From the NCBI RefSeq assembly GCF_000615945.1, contig NZ_BAMO01000036.1, positions 1-53,951 of the forward strand: DNA of 53,951 nt. The letters are read 5' to 3'. Origin of the DNA: Caldalkalibacillus mannanilyticus JCM 10596. GTDB lineage: Bacteria > Bacillota > Bacilli > Caldalkalibacillales > JCM-10596. Both the position numbers and the translations under genes were made by a program. Each line of letters starts with the position of its first letter. Within the stretch, counting starts at the first letter, position 1. This document shows positions 1 through 7,790 of the stretch, piece by piece. The notes beneath the pieces were generated by a model. The model did not search any database and had not been told where the DNA came from. It saw only the letters and a program-made list of their open reading frames with translations.

Positions 1-3
1 TAG

Positions 4-924
4 TTTGGAATTGCACTTTATGGCATAGATGGATTTGATGCAGAAACCTTACTGAAAAATGCAGACAGGGCAAAGATGGCTGCCAAAGCAAAAGGAAAAA
101 ATCAATTTGCCTATTATCATTCAAAAATGGATCAAAAAAATTATGAAAAGCTCCGCTTGGAAAATGATATGTACCGTGCACTTCAAAATAAAGAGTTTGT
201 CTTGTACTACCAGCCAATTATTGATGTCCAGACAGGAAAAATCGTTTCTGGTGAAGCGTTGATTCGATGGAAGCATCCAGAGTTGGGATTGATCAGTCCT
301 AGTGAATTTATCCCTATTGCTGAGGAAACGGGTTTGATTTTACCAATTGGAGAATGGGTCTTAACGGAGGCTTGCAGGCAAAATAAATATTGGCAGGAGA
401 AGGGATACCCTCCTATCAGAATTGCCGTAAATTTTTCAGCTCGACAATTTATGTATCATCACCTTTTTCGAAGTGTCCAACAAATTTTAAAAGAGATCGA
501 CATGGAACCAAACTGGTTGGAAATCGAAATTACCGAAAGCACCATCATTCAAGATGAAGAAGCTGTCATCGAGATGATTGAGCAATTTAAACAGATGGGA
601 ATTCATATTTCAATCGACGATTTTGGGACAGGATTTGCTTCTCTTTCTTACTTAAAAAAATATCGAGTGAACACATTAAAAATAGATCGTTCTTTCGTCA
701 AGGATATTCATCATAAGACGGAAAATGCTGCCATCACCACAGCCATGATCCATTTAGCTGAACAGCTGAATATGGAAGTAATCGCTGAGGGAGTCGAATC
801 CAAATCAGATTATTTATATTTGAAATCGAAAGCGACAAATAAAATGCAGGGCTTTTTTATTCGCCGTCCATTAAACCCTACAGAATTTGAACATGTTCTA
901 TTGAATGGGGTCGAGCAATTTTAA
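4..924 (+). CDS. GGDEF-EAL cyclic-di-GMP phosphodiesterase, C-terminal part (5' end missing or interrupted)
   Basis: C-terminal part of a membrane or cytosolic cyclic-di-GMP signalling protein. The frame is open from position 4. Its first codons encode the last strand and helix of a GGDEF domain (GIALY, then an ADRAKMAAK-like helix), so the true start lies outside the window. Counting from the Met at 76, the EAL domain fills residues 40-282 with its catalytic set intact: EAL 60-62, N119 (NFSARQF), E151 (EITES), DDFGTG 181-186, K202 (LKIDRSF) and E238 (AEGVE). Family knowledge predicts active hydrolysis of c-di-GMP. The codon at 1-3 in this frame is TAG, exactly where GGDEF domains usually have a Ser, so the gene may be interrupted by a nonsense change or an indel. 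The ATG at 76 has no Shine-Dalgarno and is unlikely to be a natural start. Confidence 0.85.
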   Translation, partial: FGIALYGIDGFDAETLLKNADRAKMAAKAKGKNQFAYYHSKMDQKNYEKLRLENDMYRALQNKEFVLYYQPIIDVQTGKIVSGEALIRWKHPELGLISPSEFIPIAEETGLILPIGEWVLTEACRQNKYWQEKGYPPIRIAVNFSARQFMYHHLFRSVQQILKEIDMEPNWLEIEITESTIIQDEEAVIEMIEQFKQMGIHISIDDFGTGFASLSYLKKYRVNTLKIDRSFVKDIHHKTENAAITTAMIHLAEQLNMEVIAEGVESKSDYLYLKSKATNKMQGFFIRRPLNPTEFEHVLLNGVEQF

Positions 925-930
925 AAATGA

Positions 931-960
931 TTGACGTCATTCGCCTAGGTATACTATACT
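931..960 (+). promoter_or_regulatory. SigA-type promoter of the Fur-controlled ABC ATPase gene
   Basis: TTGACG at 931-936, an 18-bp spacer, then TATACT at 955-960. It lies 95 bp before the ABC gene, directly followed by Fur-like operators. Called by eye from consensus only. Confidence 0.6.
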
Positions 961-968
961 AAGAGTAA

Positions 969-1003
969 TGAAAATCATTATCAATTATATTAGAATCATT
1001 CTA
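969..1003 (+). promoter_or_regulatory. Fur box pair (iron-dependent operator)
   Basis: TGAAAATCATTATCA at 969-983 matches the Fur 7-1-7 core TGATAATNATTATCA with one mismatch. A second perfect 6-1-6 palindrome, TAGAATCATTCTA, sits at 991-1003. Both lie just downstream of the predicted -10, where bound Fur-Fe would block transcription. This supports an iron-uptake role for the next gene. Confidence 0.75.
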
Positions 1004-1055
1004 ATTTAGATCAAATTATTTCCTTAGTGACTTAGATAAAGCGTAGGAGGATGAC

Positions 1056-2114
1056 ATGGCGTTCATTAAAATACATCAACTAACTAAACATTTTACTGAT
1101 CAGCTTCAACCTGCTGTTGATCGATTTGAGTTAGAGATTGAACAGGGAGAAATCATCACCTTGCTAGGTCCTAGTGGATGTGGTAAAACAACAACTTTAA
1201 GAATGATCGCTGGATTTGAACAGCCTTCAGTAGGGAGCATTCAAATTGGAGATCAATTAGTATATGATATGTTTTCTTTTCTTCCTCCTGAAAAAAGAGG
1301 AATAGGTATGGTATTTCAAGATTATGCTCTATTTCCTCATCTTACAATTGCCAAGAATGTGGCCTTTGGTTTATCGAAGTGGAAGAATAGTGAAAAGAAG
1401 CAGAGGGTGCAGGAGGTTCTTGAGTTAGTAGGATTAGCAGATTTCGGAGATCGTTATCCTCATCAGCTATCTGGTGGACAGCAACAGCGTGTAGCTTTAG
1501 CGCGAGCACTGGCTCCTCGTCCACATGTCGTCTTGATGGATGAGCCGTTTAGTAATTTAGATGCAGGACTTCGTGAGAAAATGAGAGTAGACGTCATGGA
1601 CATTTTACGCAAAGCCTGTACAACAGCCATTATAGTAACGCATGATCAAAAAGATGCGTTTGCTATTTCTGATCGAGTTGTGGTCATGAATCAAGGTGTG
1701 ATTCAACAAATTGCCTCACCTCGAGAGATGTATCGCTGTCCTAAAAATTGCTTCGTTGCTCAGTTTGTAGGGAAAACCAATTTACTCTCTGGTCAGTTAT
1801 CGGCTGATCTAAAACATGTCGATACGCACATTGGGAAGGTTTGTTTGCCTCATCAGACAGTAGGCTCTCTGACCGATGTAACGGTATCGATTCGTCCAGA
1901 AGGATGTAAAATTGTTGAGCAAGGACGTTATAACGGGGAAGTAGAGAAGGTTATTTATGGAGGAGAATACCAAGAACTACAGTTGAAAGTCACAACGGAT
2001 TCCCATACATTTGAATCCATAATCTTATATGCACCGATTGATCAGGACATCGAGATTGGTTGTAGAATATCATTTGATATCACGCCAGAGCTTGTTGCGG
2101 TGGTTGAGCAATAA
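1056..2114 (+). CDS. Fe(3+)-type ABC transporter ATP-binding protein (FbpC-like)
   Basis: ATPase subunit of an importer, 352 residues, cytosolic face of the membrane. Walker A GPSGCGKTT at 38-46, Q-loop Gln88 (FQDYALFPH), signature LSGGQQQR 138-145, Walker B VVLMDEP 158-164, H-loop His196 and a C-terminal TOBE-type domain from about 240. This layout is shared by FbpC, PotA and CysA ATPases. The Fur boxes immediately upstream point to ferric iron. Start ATG is preceded by TAGGAGG with a 5-nt gap. No permease or binding-protein gene is adjacent (an EAL gene precedes it, a cold-shock gene follows), so it is an orphan ATPase whose partners must be elsewhere or are shared. Substrate is inferred from regulation, not from the protein. 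Confidence 0.85.
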   Translation: MAFIKIHQLTKHFTDQLQPAVDRFELEIEQGEIITLLGPSGCGKTTTLRMIAGFEQPSVGSIQIGDQLVYDMFSFLPPEKRGIGMVFQDYALFPHLTIAKNVAFGLSKWKNSEKKQRVQEVLELVGLADFGDRYPHQLSGGQQQRVALARALAPRPHVVLMDEPFSNLDAGLREKMRVDVMDILRKACTTAIIVTHDQKDAFAISDRVVVMNQGVIQQIASPREMYRCPKNCFVAQFVGKTNLLSGQLSADLKHVDTHIGKVCLPHQTVGSLTDVTVSIRPEGCKIVEQGRYNGEVEKVIYGGEYQELQLKVTTDSHTFESIILYAPIDQDIEIGCRISFDITPELVAVVEQ

Positions 2115-2195
2115 AAAGCGTCAAAGTTAGACATATTTCTGTTTTGATATGTAGTATTTTGTCATAATCTATCTACAAAAAAATCCGTAAAGCAT

Positions 2196-2224
2196 TTGAC
2201 ATTCATTTCCGCTAGTGCTAATAT
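2196..2224 (+). promoter_or_regulatory. Strong SigA promoter of the cold-shock gene
   Basis: TTGACA 2196-2201, 17-bp spacer, TAATAT 2219-2224 with an extended TGC immediately before the -10. Transcription from about 2231 would give a leader of roughly 205 nt before the csp start codon. The 321-bp gene-free stretch 2115-2435 consists of this promoter and that leader. Confidence 0.75.
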
Positions 2225-2293
2225 TAAAGTAAATATTAAGGATTTCCTTATTATTTATCTGTTTACTGAAAAAGATGGATGAGTTGGATTTGT

Positions 2294-2356
2294 AAGTCGT
2301 ACCAAGTCTGGAGACTTTCAAGTTTTTATGAAGTCCCTCTAGGTTACGACTTTTTT
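2294..2356 (+). promoter_or_regulatory. Structured 5' leader of the csp mRNA (possible RNA thermoswitch or attenuator)
   Basis: An outer stem pairs 2294-2303 (AAGTCGTACC) with 2342-2352 (GGTTACGACTT, one bulge) and is followed by T6, like an intrinsic terminator. Inside it AAGTCT at 2304-2309 can pair with AGACTT at 2312-2317, and ACTTTCA at 2314-2320 can instead pair with TGAAGT at 2329-2334, so two inner folds compete. A further GGCC..GGCC hairpin lies just before the Shine-Dalgarno (about 2401-2412). Long alternative-folding leaders are established for csp genes in several bacteria. Function here is inferred. Confidence 0.55.
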
Positions 2357-2435
2357 ATATCTCCTGAATCTAATCTTTGGAAGTAATATTATTTTTTCAG
2401 GCCACAGGGCCGGTATATTAGGAGGTTGTTTTAAG

Positions 2436-2636
2436 ATGCATCAAGGTACAGTAAAATGGTTTAATGCTGAAAAAGGATTTGGATTTATCGAAGTTGAAGG
2501 CGGAAACGATGTATTCGTACACTTCAGCGCTATTCAATCTGAAGGCTTCAAAACTTTAGAAGAAGGACAACGCGTTGAGTTCGAAATCGTTGAAGGCGAT
2601 CGTGGTCCTCAAGCTTCAAACGTTGTTAAGTTATAA
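2436..2636 (+). CDS. csp: Cold-shock protein, CspA/CspB family
   Basis: Small single-stranded nucleic-acid-binding OB-fold protein of 66 residues, the usual length. RNP1 (KGFGFI, residues 13-18) and RNP2 (VFVHF, 26-30) are intact, as is the N-terminal GTVKWFN. It acts as an RNA chaperone in the cytosol, mainly on cold shift or growth resumption. Shine-Dalgarno AGGAGG lies 9-10 nt before the ATG. It is monocistronic: a strong promoter and long structured leader precede it, and an intrinsic terminator follows within 40 bp. A shift to GC-richer, optimal codons relative to its neighbours fits high expression. Confidence 0.97.
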   Translation: MHQGTVKWFNAEKGFGFIEVEGGNDVFVHFSAIQSEGFKTLEEGQRVEFEIVEGDRGPQASNVVKL

Positions 2637-2672
2637 GATAAGGCTTCCTTATTTTAAATAAGAACACGTATC

Positions 2673-2703
2673 AAAACCTTAGGAGTTTCTCCTAAGGTTT
2701 TTT
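2673..2703 (+). terminator. Intrinsic terminator of csp, probably bidirectional
   Basis: Perfect stem AAAACCTTAGGAG / CTCCTAAGGTTTT (2673-2685 / 2689-2701) with a 3-nt loop and a T-run. Read on the minus strand it also ends in T4, so it may serve the convergent TVP38 gene. Confidence 0.9.
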
Positions 2704-2731
2704 CTTGGTGTCTTGCCTTGCTCAGATTGAT

Positions 2732-3364
2732 CTAGGTTTCGATACGACGAGTACGTCTTGTCCATATTTGATATAAGAAATAGACGACTAAAAGAAATAG
2801 GGCATAGAACAACAGAATATATAAGATGGAGAAAGGGTCATTCATCCATTGAGCTCCTACTAGCGCAAATAATAGCATAGCCGGCACCTTTCCAAGAGCA
2901 GAGGCAAGCATGTAAGGAAGCAATCGGATGCGGCTCAATGCCGCATAAGTATTAATGACAATGGATGGAATAAAGGGAATCACTCTAGCAAATAAAATAG
3001 TTAGGAAAGCATTCTTTTCAAACAGCGTCGTAACCTGGCTTAACGCTTTATATCTATGAAGTACTTTGACTCCCCAATCCTGATATCCATAACGTACAAT
3101 CAAAAACATCAATAAGGAGGCAGCTGTGGACCCAAACCATGTAATAACTCCTCCAATAATAAGTCCATAGGATGCACCAATGACAGCTCCCACAAAAGGA
3201 TAAGGGATAATGGGGAATAATGACATTAAGGTAGCGATGGTCATTGTAATAGGAATCAGTGAAAGAGTTGCATTCTCAATCCAACTCAATATCGCCCCTT
3301 GATAGGTATAGATAAGAAAAGCAATAAAACTATAAAAGAGAAAGATACTTACTTTTTTTTGCAT
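2732..3364 (-). CDS. TVP38/TMEM64 (DedA-like/VTT domain) membrane protein
   Basis: Integral membrane protein of 210 residues with about six hydrophobic segments. The family fingerprint is present: re-entrant PFVGAVIGASYG and the ARVIPFIPSIVINTYAA loop followed by a conserved Gly-rich helix. VTT-domain proteins are linked to phospholipid scrambling or transport and envelope homeostasis; the substrate here is unknown. I place the start at the internal Met (3364) because AGGAGG lies 10 nt upstream of it. The frame's earlier ATG at 3412 has no Shine-Dalgarno and lies inside a hairpin that terminates the gene upstream. Confidence 0.88.
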   Translation of the reverse strand: MQKKVSIFLFYSFIAFLIYTYQGAILSWIENATLSLIPITMTIATLMSLFPIIPYPFVGAVIGASYGLIIGGVITWFGSTAASLLMFLIVRYGYQDWGVKVLHRYKALSQVTTLFEKNAFLTILFARVIPFIPSIVINTYAALSRIRLLPYMLASALGKVPAMLLFALVGAQWMNDPFSILYILLFYALFLLVVYFLYQIWTRRTRRIET

Positions 3365-3402
3365 GAAACTAGTGCCTCCTGATTCGAACTTCTTAGAATA
3401 AT

Positions 3403-3448
3403 GAAAAGCCATTAGGTATGTTCGTTTATTCGATCATACCCAATGGCT
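3403..3448 (-). terminator. Intrinsic terminator between two minus-strand genes
   Basis: Arms AGCCATTAGGTATG (3407-3420) and CATACCCAATGGCT (3435-3448), one wobble pair. Read on the minus strand the stem is followed by TTTTC. It separates the duplicated-domain gene from the TVP38 gene. Confidence 0.7.
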
Positions 3449-3467
3449 AGGCTTGTGTCTACTATTG

Positions 3468-3890
3468 TTACTTTTTTAGTATCGTATTGACGAAGGTGTA
3501 CAAAGAATCTTGATCTTCTTTCCACTCATCGATCGAATGACGATCGGAACAAAAGGAGGTGGCAAGTGCACCATGCTGATACACATTCATACAATAAATA
3601 TCTTCGGAAAATGAATAGGACTCTACCTCTAAGCCATCAGGGAGTTGAATCCGGTTGGCTTGGGAGGGGGATACAGAGGATGGCTTCTTGGGCTGCTGCA
3701 ACATGTGATTTTTACATAATTCCACTAACATATCCGGATTTTCTTTCCACTCTTGTACAATCTCATTGTCTGAGCAAAAGGCATTAAAAGATTGACCATT
3801 TAGAAAAACTTCAACACAGGTAATGTATTCTGAAAATGGATACGTTTCAATTAACAGTTCCTCTGTTAATTGAATTCTTTCTTTTAACAT
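3468..3890 (-). CDS. Hypothetical protein made of two tandem copies of an unknown domain
   Basis: Not recognised. The 140-residue protein contains an obvious internal duplication. Copy 1 (about residues 5-60) and copy 2 (about 80-138) share IQL..L.(V/I)E(T/S)Y.FSE.I.C, a (V/N)V(F/Y) strand, FCSD, then (V/D)EWKE and a hydrophobic helix. Each copy has Cys pairs at equivalent positions. A polar, Ser/Gln/Pro-rich linker joins them. No signal peptide or membrane segment. The start is the ATG at 3890 (AAAAGGGG 11 nt upstream); an upstream in-frame GTG at 3902 abuts the Shine-Dalgarno and is rejected. It sits behind a zinc-ribbon gene and a DUF421 gene on the same strand, with a hairpin in between. 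Confidence 0.75.
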   Translation of the reverse strand: MLKERIQLTEELLIETYPFSEYITCVEVFLNGQSFNAFCSDNEIVQEWKENPDMLVELCKNHMLQQPKKPSSVSPSQANRIQLPDGLEVESYSFSEDIYCMNVYQHGALATSFCSDRHSIDEWKEDQDSLYTFVNTILKK

Positions 3891-3931
3891 GATATGTAGC
3901 ACCCCTTTTCATATTGGATTACTTCCATCAT

Positions 3932-3963
3932 AAACGAAAATGAAAGCACTTTCAAACTCGTTT
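3932..3963 (-). terminator. Intergenic hairpin, probable terminator
   Basis: Extended inverted repeat whose core is TGAAAGCACTTTCA (3941-3954), flanked by AAACGA and TCGTTT. Read on the minus strand it ends in TTTCGTTTA. It lies between the zinc-ribbon gene and the duplicated-domain gene. The core resembles a CcpA cre site but lacks the central CG. Confidence 0.5.
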
Positions 3964-3977
3964 TCTATCCCTTGTAT

Positions 3978-4229
3978 TTAAGGATTATTCAACTCGTTAA
4001 TTGAGACCATTTGATCATAACCGCAATTTGAACAATAGGCTATGTGTGTGCATTGATGTTCAGCAACATCCACAATACCATTGGTCATATTAAGATGCTC
4101 TATTTCTCGATACGGACTATAATCACCGAAATAGTCAGATAACTTTCCGGAGTCAGTCATCATAGTTTGACATTTAGGACATTTTACTTCCACAGAAGAG
4201 AATCCGTTGCATACAGGACAAAAGGACAT
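3978..4229 (-). CDS. Small zinc-ribbon protein
   Basis: 83 residues with two CxxC pairs typical of zinc ribbons: CPVC at 4-7 plus CPKC at 17-20 near the N-terminus, and a C-terminal H-x-C-x-H-x-x-Y-C-x-x-C knuckle (about 59-70). The spacing suggests two treble-clef or rubredoxin-like zinc knuckles. Cytosolic, no membrane segment. Function unknown. Start ATG follows AAAGGAGT at normal distance. It is 29 bp downstream of the DUF421 gene on the same strand and probably shares its transcript. Confidence 0.75.
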   Translation of the reverse strand: MSFCPVCNGFSSVEVKCPKCQTMMTDSGKLSDYFGDYSPYREIEHLNMTNGIVDVAEHQCTHIAYCSNCGYDQMVSINELNNP

Positions 4230-4258
4230 TGTTTTACTCCTTTCAGTAGCACATGATG

Positions 4259-4990
4259 TTAATGAAGAATAGGAGGTATCCTGATATCTTTTTCTGTCTT
4301 TAAAGAGATGTGCAGTTCACGGTTTTCTGTTAGTGAAGCAAAGAACACCTCCTGTGTGTGATGAATACCTTGCTCCTTCATTTGCTGTAGCAGCCATGCT
4401 TCATCTAATTTTAATTTGTCTAAAACCTCCTGATAGATCCTTCCTTCAACGATGACAGGAAAAGAAAAAAGCGCACTTTTTTTAGTAATGCCCATGTCTT
4501 CGTTCGTAACAACTTCTTTTTCCTTCTTTTGTTGCACAGTTAGCTTCCCATTAGCTTCAATAATAGCCAGTTCGACATCTCTTACATCAAAGACCCCATT
4601 TTCTCTGAGCATTTGCAGGAGATTATCAAGAGAATAACGAATTTTTTTCATGTTTTTGATTAAGAATTGTCCATTTCTGATCACAAGGGTAGGCTCGAAA
4701 GTAATCAGTTTTCCAAACCATCGATATTGGATAGCCCACTTTGATATGACTCTCTGAAAGATGCCGATGAGAACGATCGCTATGGCAGTATGAACATGAC
4801 CAATTTTAGGGTCTGCAATATCAGCTCCGGCTACTGCAGCAAGGGAAACAATAATTAGAAAATCAAAGACAGGAAGCTCCCCAATCGCTCTTTTTCCCAT
4901 AAATAGTGCCATGATCAATAAGAGAGGAAAAATCGTGATAATTCTTCCCACCAAGATAAGAATATCTTTCATATCTATATCTATATTCAT
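4259..4990 (-). CDS. DUF421 family membrane protein (YetF-like)
   Basis: 243 residues: about three N-terminal membrane helices (including the GKRAIGELPVFDFLI segment that marks the family) followed by a cytosolic alpha/beta domain with ENGVFDVRDVELAIIEANGKL, characteristic of DUF421. B. subtilis relatives such as YetF, YkjA and YrbG are abundant in spore-formers and some are forespore-expressed; biochemical role unknown. The start is uncertain. ATG 4990 has GGAG 14 nt upstream; a TTG at 5017 would place the Shine-Dalgarno inside the gene; ATG 4972 is also possible. Confidence 0.85.
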   Translation of the reverse strand: MNIDIDMKDILILVGRIITIFPLLLIMALFMGKRAIGELPVFDFLIIVSLAAVAGADIADPKIGHVHTAIAIVLIGIFQRVISKWAIQYRWFGKLITFEPTLVIRNGQFLIKNMKKIRYSLDNLLQMLRENGVFDVRDVELAIIEANGKLTVQQKKEKEVVTNEDMGITKKSALFSFPVIVEGRIYQEVLDKLKLDEAWLLQQMKEQGIHHTQEVFFASLTENRELHISLKTEKDIRIPPILH

Positions 4991-5099
4991 ATGCAGTATT
5001 AAAGCTCCTTTGACCAAAATGATGAAAAAATCATCTTTAGTGTAGTCGAAGGAGCCTTCACTTATTCGGGAGATTCTTTTTTTTAGATCAGTAGAAATG

Positions 5100-5150
5100 A
5101 CAAAACCTGTTTACGTGAGCTTTCATGGATGAAAAGTCATGTAAACAGGT
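5100..5150 (-). terminator. Long imperfect hairpin, terminator of the DUF2759-like gene
   Basis: Arms ACCTGTTTAC (5105-5114) and GTAAACAGGT (5141-5150) are perfect, and the stem continues inward (TGAgCTTTCAT / ATGAAAAGTCA) for about 20 pairs. On the minus strand the stem is followed by TTTTGTC. It lies 19 bp past the stop codon of the small gene at 5169-5339. Confidence 0.7.
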
Positions 5151-5168
5151 CTTATTTGTCTTAAAGTG

Positions 5169-5339
5169 CTAAGTTGTAGTAAAAGCCTCTATTAGAGACA
5201 TCACTGTAAACCAGCCGAAAACTGCCAACGAGATAAGTGAAAACCCTGCCCCAAAGAAATTTTTAACAGAAAGAGTTCTGATCAAACCGTAGAGGCAAAG
5301 TAATGTGATGGCAACGCAAGATAAAATAAAAATATTCAT
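5169..5339 (-). CDS. Small two-helix membrane protein, DUF2759-like
   Basis: 56 residues: start ATG at 5339, stop TAG at 5169-5171, with AAGGGGG 7-8 nt upstream of the ATG and a hairpin terminator downstream. Translation gives MNIFILSCVAITLLCLYGLI, a short basic turn (RTLSVKNFFG), then a second hydrophobic segment containing AVFGWFTVMS. The two-helix plan, the R-[TS]-[LF]-x-x-K-[ND]-F turn and the FGWFT(V)M motif fit the DUF2759 family of short Bacillales membrane proteins (assignment from memory). Function unknown. It was found by reading the intergenic DNA and is easily missed by length cut-offs. Confidence 0.75.
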   Translation of the reverse strand: MNIFILSCVAITLLCLYGLIRTLSVKNFFGAGFSLISLAVFGWFTVMSLIEAFTTT

Positions 5340-5490
5340 GTCTGAACCCCCTTACTGGTAGTATGTAACATTGCTCATTTTTTACGCACTATTGTTATTT
5401 TACTCCTAATGGTTTCGTTTGTCGAGTTCTAGGCATATATAGATAGTAAAATATATATTTAAACATTAAGTGATAGAAAGGAGAGGTATG

Positions 5491-6321
5491 ATGAGCCGAA
5501 TGATTCTTCCTTTGAATGGCTTGTTCCAACCTGAAGTAATTAAACATTTTATTAAACAAGAAGAGCCTTGGCATTTAATCGCTTATGAGGCCTATCTTAC
5601 TTTTGGCGCATCGAATCATGAGCATGAATGGTTTGTAGAGCTTCATCATCATCAAATAAAAGGACTTATCTACCATCATCGCCAGCTTTTGCACTTTGTT
5701 TACCCCGTTGCACCAGAACATGATTCTCCTCTATATTCTTTTTTACAACAACGCTTTCCCTATTTTATTTCACATGGAAAAAAGGAAATTGTGGAGGCTA
5801 TTGTATCTCGTCTGCAAGGCAGGGTGACTAAAGTTGAAGAAGCTCAATTTGCCATTCAAACTCCTCAGACTGAACAAGTGGTACAAGATATACAAGAAGT
5901 TCCTCCGCAGTACAGGGTTAGATTCTCTTCATTTCTTGATTACCCATTGTTAATACAGTTTCTTAAGAGCTCTTCTGTACATCGGCATATTGACGAGTCA
6001 CTTATTTCTTCGCTTTCTGTTAAACATAGAATTCTGCTAGTAGAAGAGGATACAGCTAACCGAAATCATTCTCGGATTGTAGGGTGTATCATGTCCTTGA
6101 AGGAATCACCATCCTATCGTTTATTAGGAGGATTATATGTGAGGGAGAGTGAACGGAAAAAAGGAATAGCAACCCTCTTAGGGTATGCTGTGCTTAAAGA
6201 CACGCTGAAGAGGAAGAAAAAAGCGTGTTTTTACTTCAGTGATTCAGATCTAACTGAATTTTATAGCCGTGCTTATTGTCAAATGATTGGGCGATGGGTC
6301 ACTTATACAGTTGAGTGGTAG
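5491..6321 (+). CDS. GNAT-family N-acetyltransferase
   Basis: 276 residues. The C-terminal half (about 150-270) has a GNAT fold with motif A LYVRESERKKGIATLL (the R-x-x-G-x-A acetyl-CoA loop). The N-terminal 130 residues are an extra domain without a signature I recognise. Substrate unknown; the arrangement resembles Bacillus GNATs with a non-catalytic N-terminal domain. I chose the second of two tandem ATGs (5491), 7 nt after AAAGGAG. The longer frame beginning with GTG at 5470 would include the Shine-Dalgarno. Confidence 0.8.
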   Translation: MSRMILPLNGLFQPEVIKHFIKQEEPWHLIAYEAYLTFGASNHEHEWFVELHHHQIKGLIYHHRQLLHFVYPVAPEHDSPLYSFLQQRFPYFISHGKKEIVEAIVSRLQGRVTKVEEAQFAIQTPQTEQVVQDIQEVPPQYRVRFSSFLDYPLLIQFLKSSSVHRHIDESLISSLSVKHRILLVEEDTANRNHSRIVGCIMSLKESPSYRLLGGLYVRESERKKGIATLLGYAVLKDTLKRKKKACFYFSDSDLTEFYSRAYCQMIGRWVTYTVEW

Positions 6322-6393
6322 TAAGAAATAGATCGATGTGTTAAGCTAAAAAAAAGATAATAGTGGTTACATAAGTTCACTGGAGGGATAAGG

Positions 6394-7353
6394 GTGTCAA
6401 AGCTAATAGTAAATTCAGCTGATTCAAGTACAGTCTTTCAGCAGGAGTTAGAAGAATTAATAAACAACCATCGACAAGATGCTAATCTTGGGAAAGTAGC
6501 TACATATATTCCCGAATTAGCAAAGTCAAATCCCAAGCATTTAGGTGTCAGCATCCGTTTGCTATCGGGAGAGATTGTAGAGGCGGGGGATGTTAGAGTT
6601 CCTTTTACAATGCAAAGTATCTCTAAGGTTCTAACTTTAGCCCTTGCCTTAATGGATCATGGTGAAGAGTATGTGTTTAAAAGAGTGGGGATGGAGCCAA
6701 CAGGAGATCCGTTTAACTCTATTGTTAAACTAGAAACGATCCATCCTAACAAACCATTAAATCCAATGATTAATGCTGGAGCTATTGCCGTTTCTTCGAT
6801 GATTAGAGGAAATAAGGTAGAAAAAAAGCTTGAACGTGTCCTTACGTTTATAAGAAAATTAAGCAAAAACTCAGAAATTAGTTATAACGAAAAGGTGGCA
6901 GAATCAGAATCAAAGACGTCTGACTTAAATAGAGCCCTAGCTTATTTTATGAGGGAGCATGAAGTATTTGAAGGGGATATAGAGGAAATCCTAGAGTTTT
7001 ATTTTAAGCATTGCGCGATTGAGGTTCATTGCCTTGATCTGGCCAATATTGGGGCTGTATTCGCTAATAATGGACAAGATGTGGAAACAGGAGAAACCCT
7101 TATTCCGCCTAAGATCGCTCGTATTTGTAAGACCTTTATGGTTACTTGTGGAATGTATAATGCATCGGGTGAATTTGCGATCCAAGCAGGCTTTCCTGCC
7201 AAAAGCGGTGTGTCAGGAGGAATTCTGGGAACTGTGCCAACTAAGATGGGGATTGGCGTATTAGGACCTTCTCTTGATGATAAAGGAAATAGTGTTGCGG
7301 GAGTTAAGTTACTAGAATCAATGTCAGATCGCTGGAATTTAAGCATATTTTAA
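6394..7353 (+). CDS. glsA: Glutaminase A
   Basis: Hydrolyses L-glutamine to glutamate and ammonia in the cytosol. 319 residues, usual length. It has the serine-dependent beta-lactamase-type fold: nucleophile motif S75-x-x-K78 (SISK), PTGDPFNS, NPMINAGAI and the C-terminal SGVSGGILG loop. GTG start with GGAGGG 6 nt upstream. It is followed 89 bp later by ylaN, the same pairing as ylaM (glsA2)-ylaN in B. subtilis, which anchors the synteny of the window. Its glutamate feeds the same pool as the roc genes further downstream. Confidence 0.95.
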   Translation: MSKLIVNSADSSTVFQQELEELINNHRQDANLGKVATYIPELAKSNPKHLGVSIRLLSGEIVEAGDVRVPFTMQSISKVLTLALALMDHGEEYVFKRVGMEPTGDPFNSIVKLETIHPNKPLNPMINAGAIAVSSMIRGNKVEKKLERVLTFIRKLSKNSEISYNEKVAESESKTSDLNRALAYFMREHEVFEGDIEEILEFYFKHCAIEVHCLDLANIGAVFANNGQDVETGETLIPPKIARICKTFMVTCGMYNASGEFAIQAGFPAKSGVSGGILGTVPTKMGIGVLGPSLDDKGNSVAGVKLLESMSDRWNLSIF

Positions 7354-7442
7354 ACACCTAGAATCTAGTCATTCCTTGCTTTTTTTAGCTTGAACACGTA
7401 TTATAGGTGTAGGGAGATTGGACGATGATTGGAGTGATTTGA

Positions 7443-7766
7443 TTGTCAACGGATTTAGTAACTGATATTAAGAATAAGGCTTATGCCCTTTTGCAGGCAG
7501 ACGCTAATAAAATATTGAAACTGATTGAAGTGCAGATGGATAATTTAACGATGCCGCAATGCCCATTATATGAGGAAGTTTTAGACACGCAAATGTTTGG
7601 TTTGTCTAGGGAGATCGACTTTGCGATACGTTTGGGACTTATTGAAGAAGTAAATGGAAAGAATCTCATTTCCGATCTGGAGAAGAAATTAGCACGCCTT
7701 CATGAAGCATATGAGTCGGTTGAACGTATACAGCCGCCACTGATAAATAGAGATATACAGAAATAG
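7443..7766 (+). CDS. ylaN: YlaN family protein (UPF0358)
   Basis: 107 residues, helical, no membrane segment. It matches the YlaN family throughout: the [18 protein letters not shown] helix, [22 protein letters not shown], and the charged C-terminal helix. YlaN is needed for growth under iron limitation in B. subtilis and has been connected with Fur; its biochemical role is still being defined. TTG start preceded by GGAGTG. It lies between glsA and (after several inserted genes) ftsW and pyc, as in B. subtilis. A Fur-boxed ABC ATPase lies 6 kb upstream. Confidence 0.93.
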   Translation: MSTDLVTDIKNKAYALLQADANKILKLIEVQMDNLTMPQCPLYEEVLDTQMFGLSREIDFAIRLGLIEEVNGKNLISDLEKKLARLHEAYESVERIQPPLINRDIQK

Positions 7767-7790
7767 CTCCTTACGTTTGGGGCTTTTTTT
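7765..7790 (+). terminator. Intrinsic terminator after ylaN
   Basis: AGCTCC / GGGGCT stem (one G-U pair) with an 8-nt loop and T7. It overlaps the ylaN stop codon region. Confidence 0.65.

Noticed and set aside
3941-3954. TGAAAGCACTTTCA as a CcpA cre site
   Set aside because: It lacks the central CG that cre sites nearly always have and is the core of a longer hairpin between genes, so a terminator is more likely.
7026-7346. Open frame of 106 codons on the minus strand inside glsA
   Set aside because: Antisense shadow of a well-conserved gene, without Shine-Dalgarno or recognisable motif.
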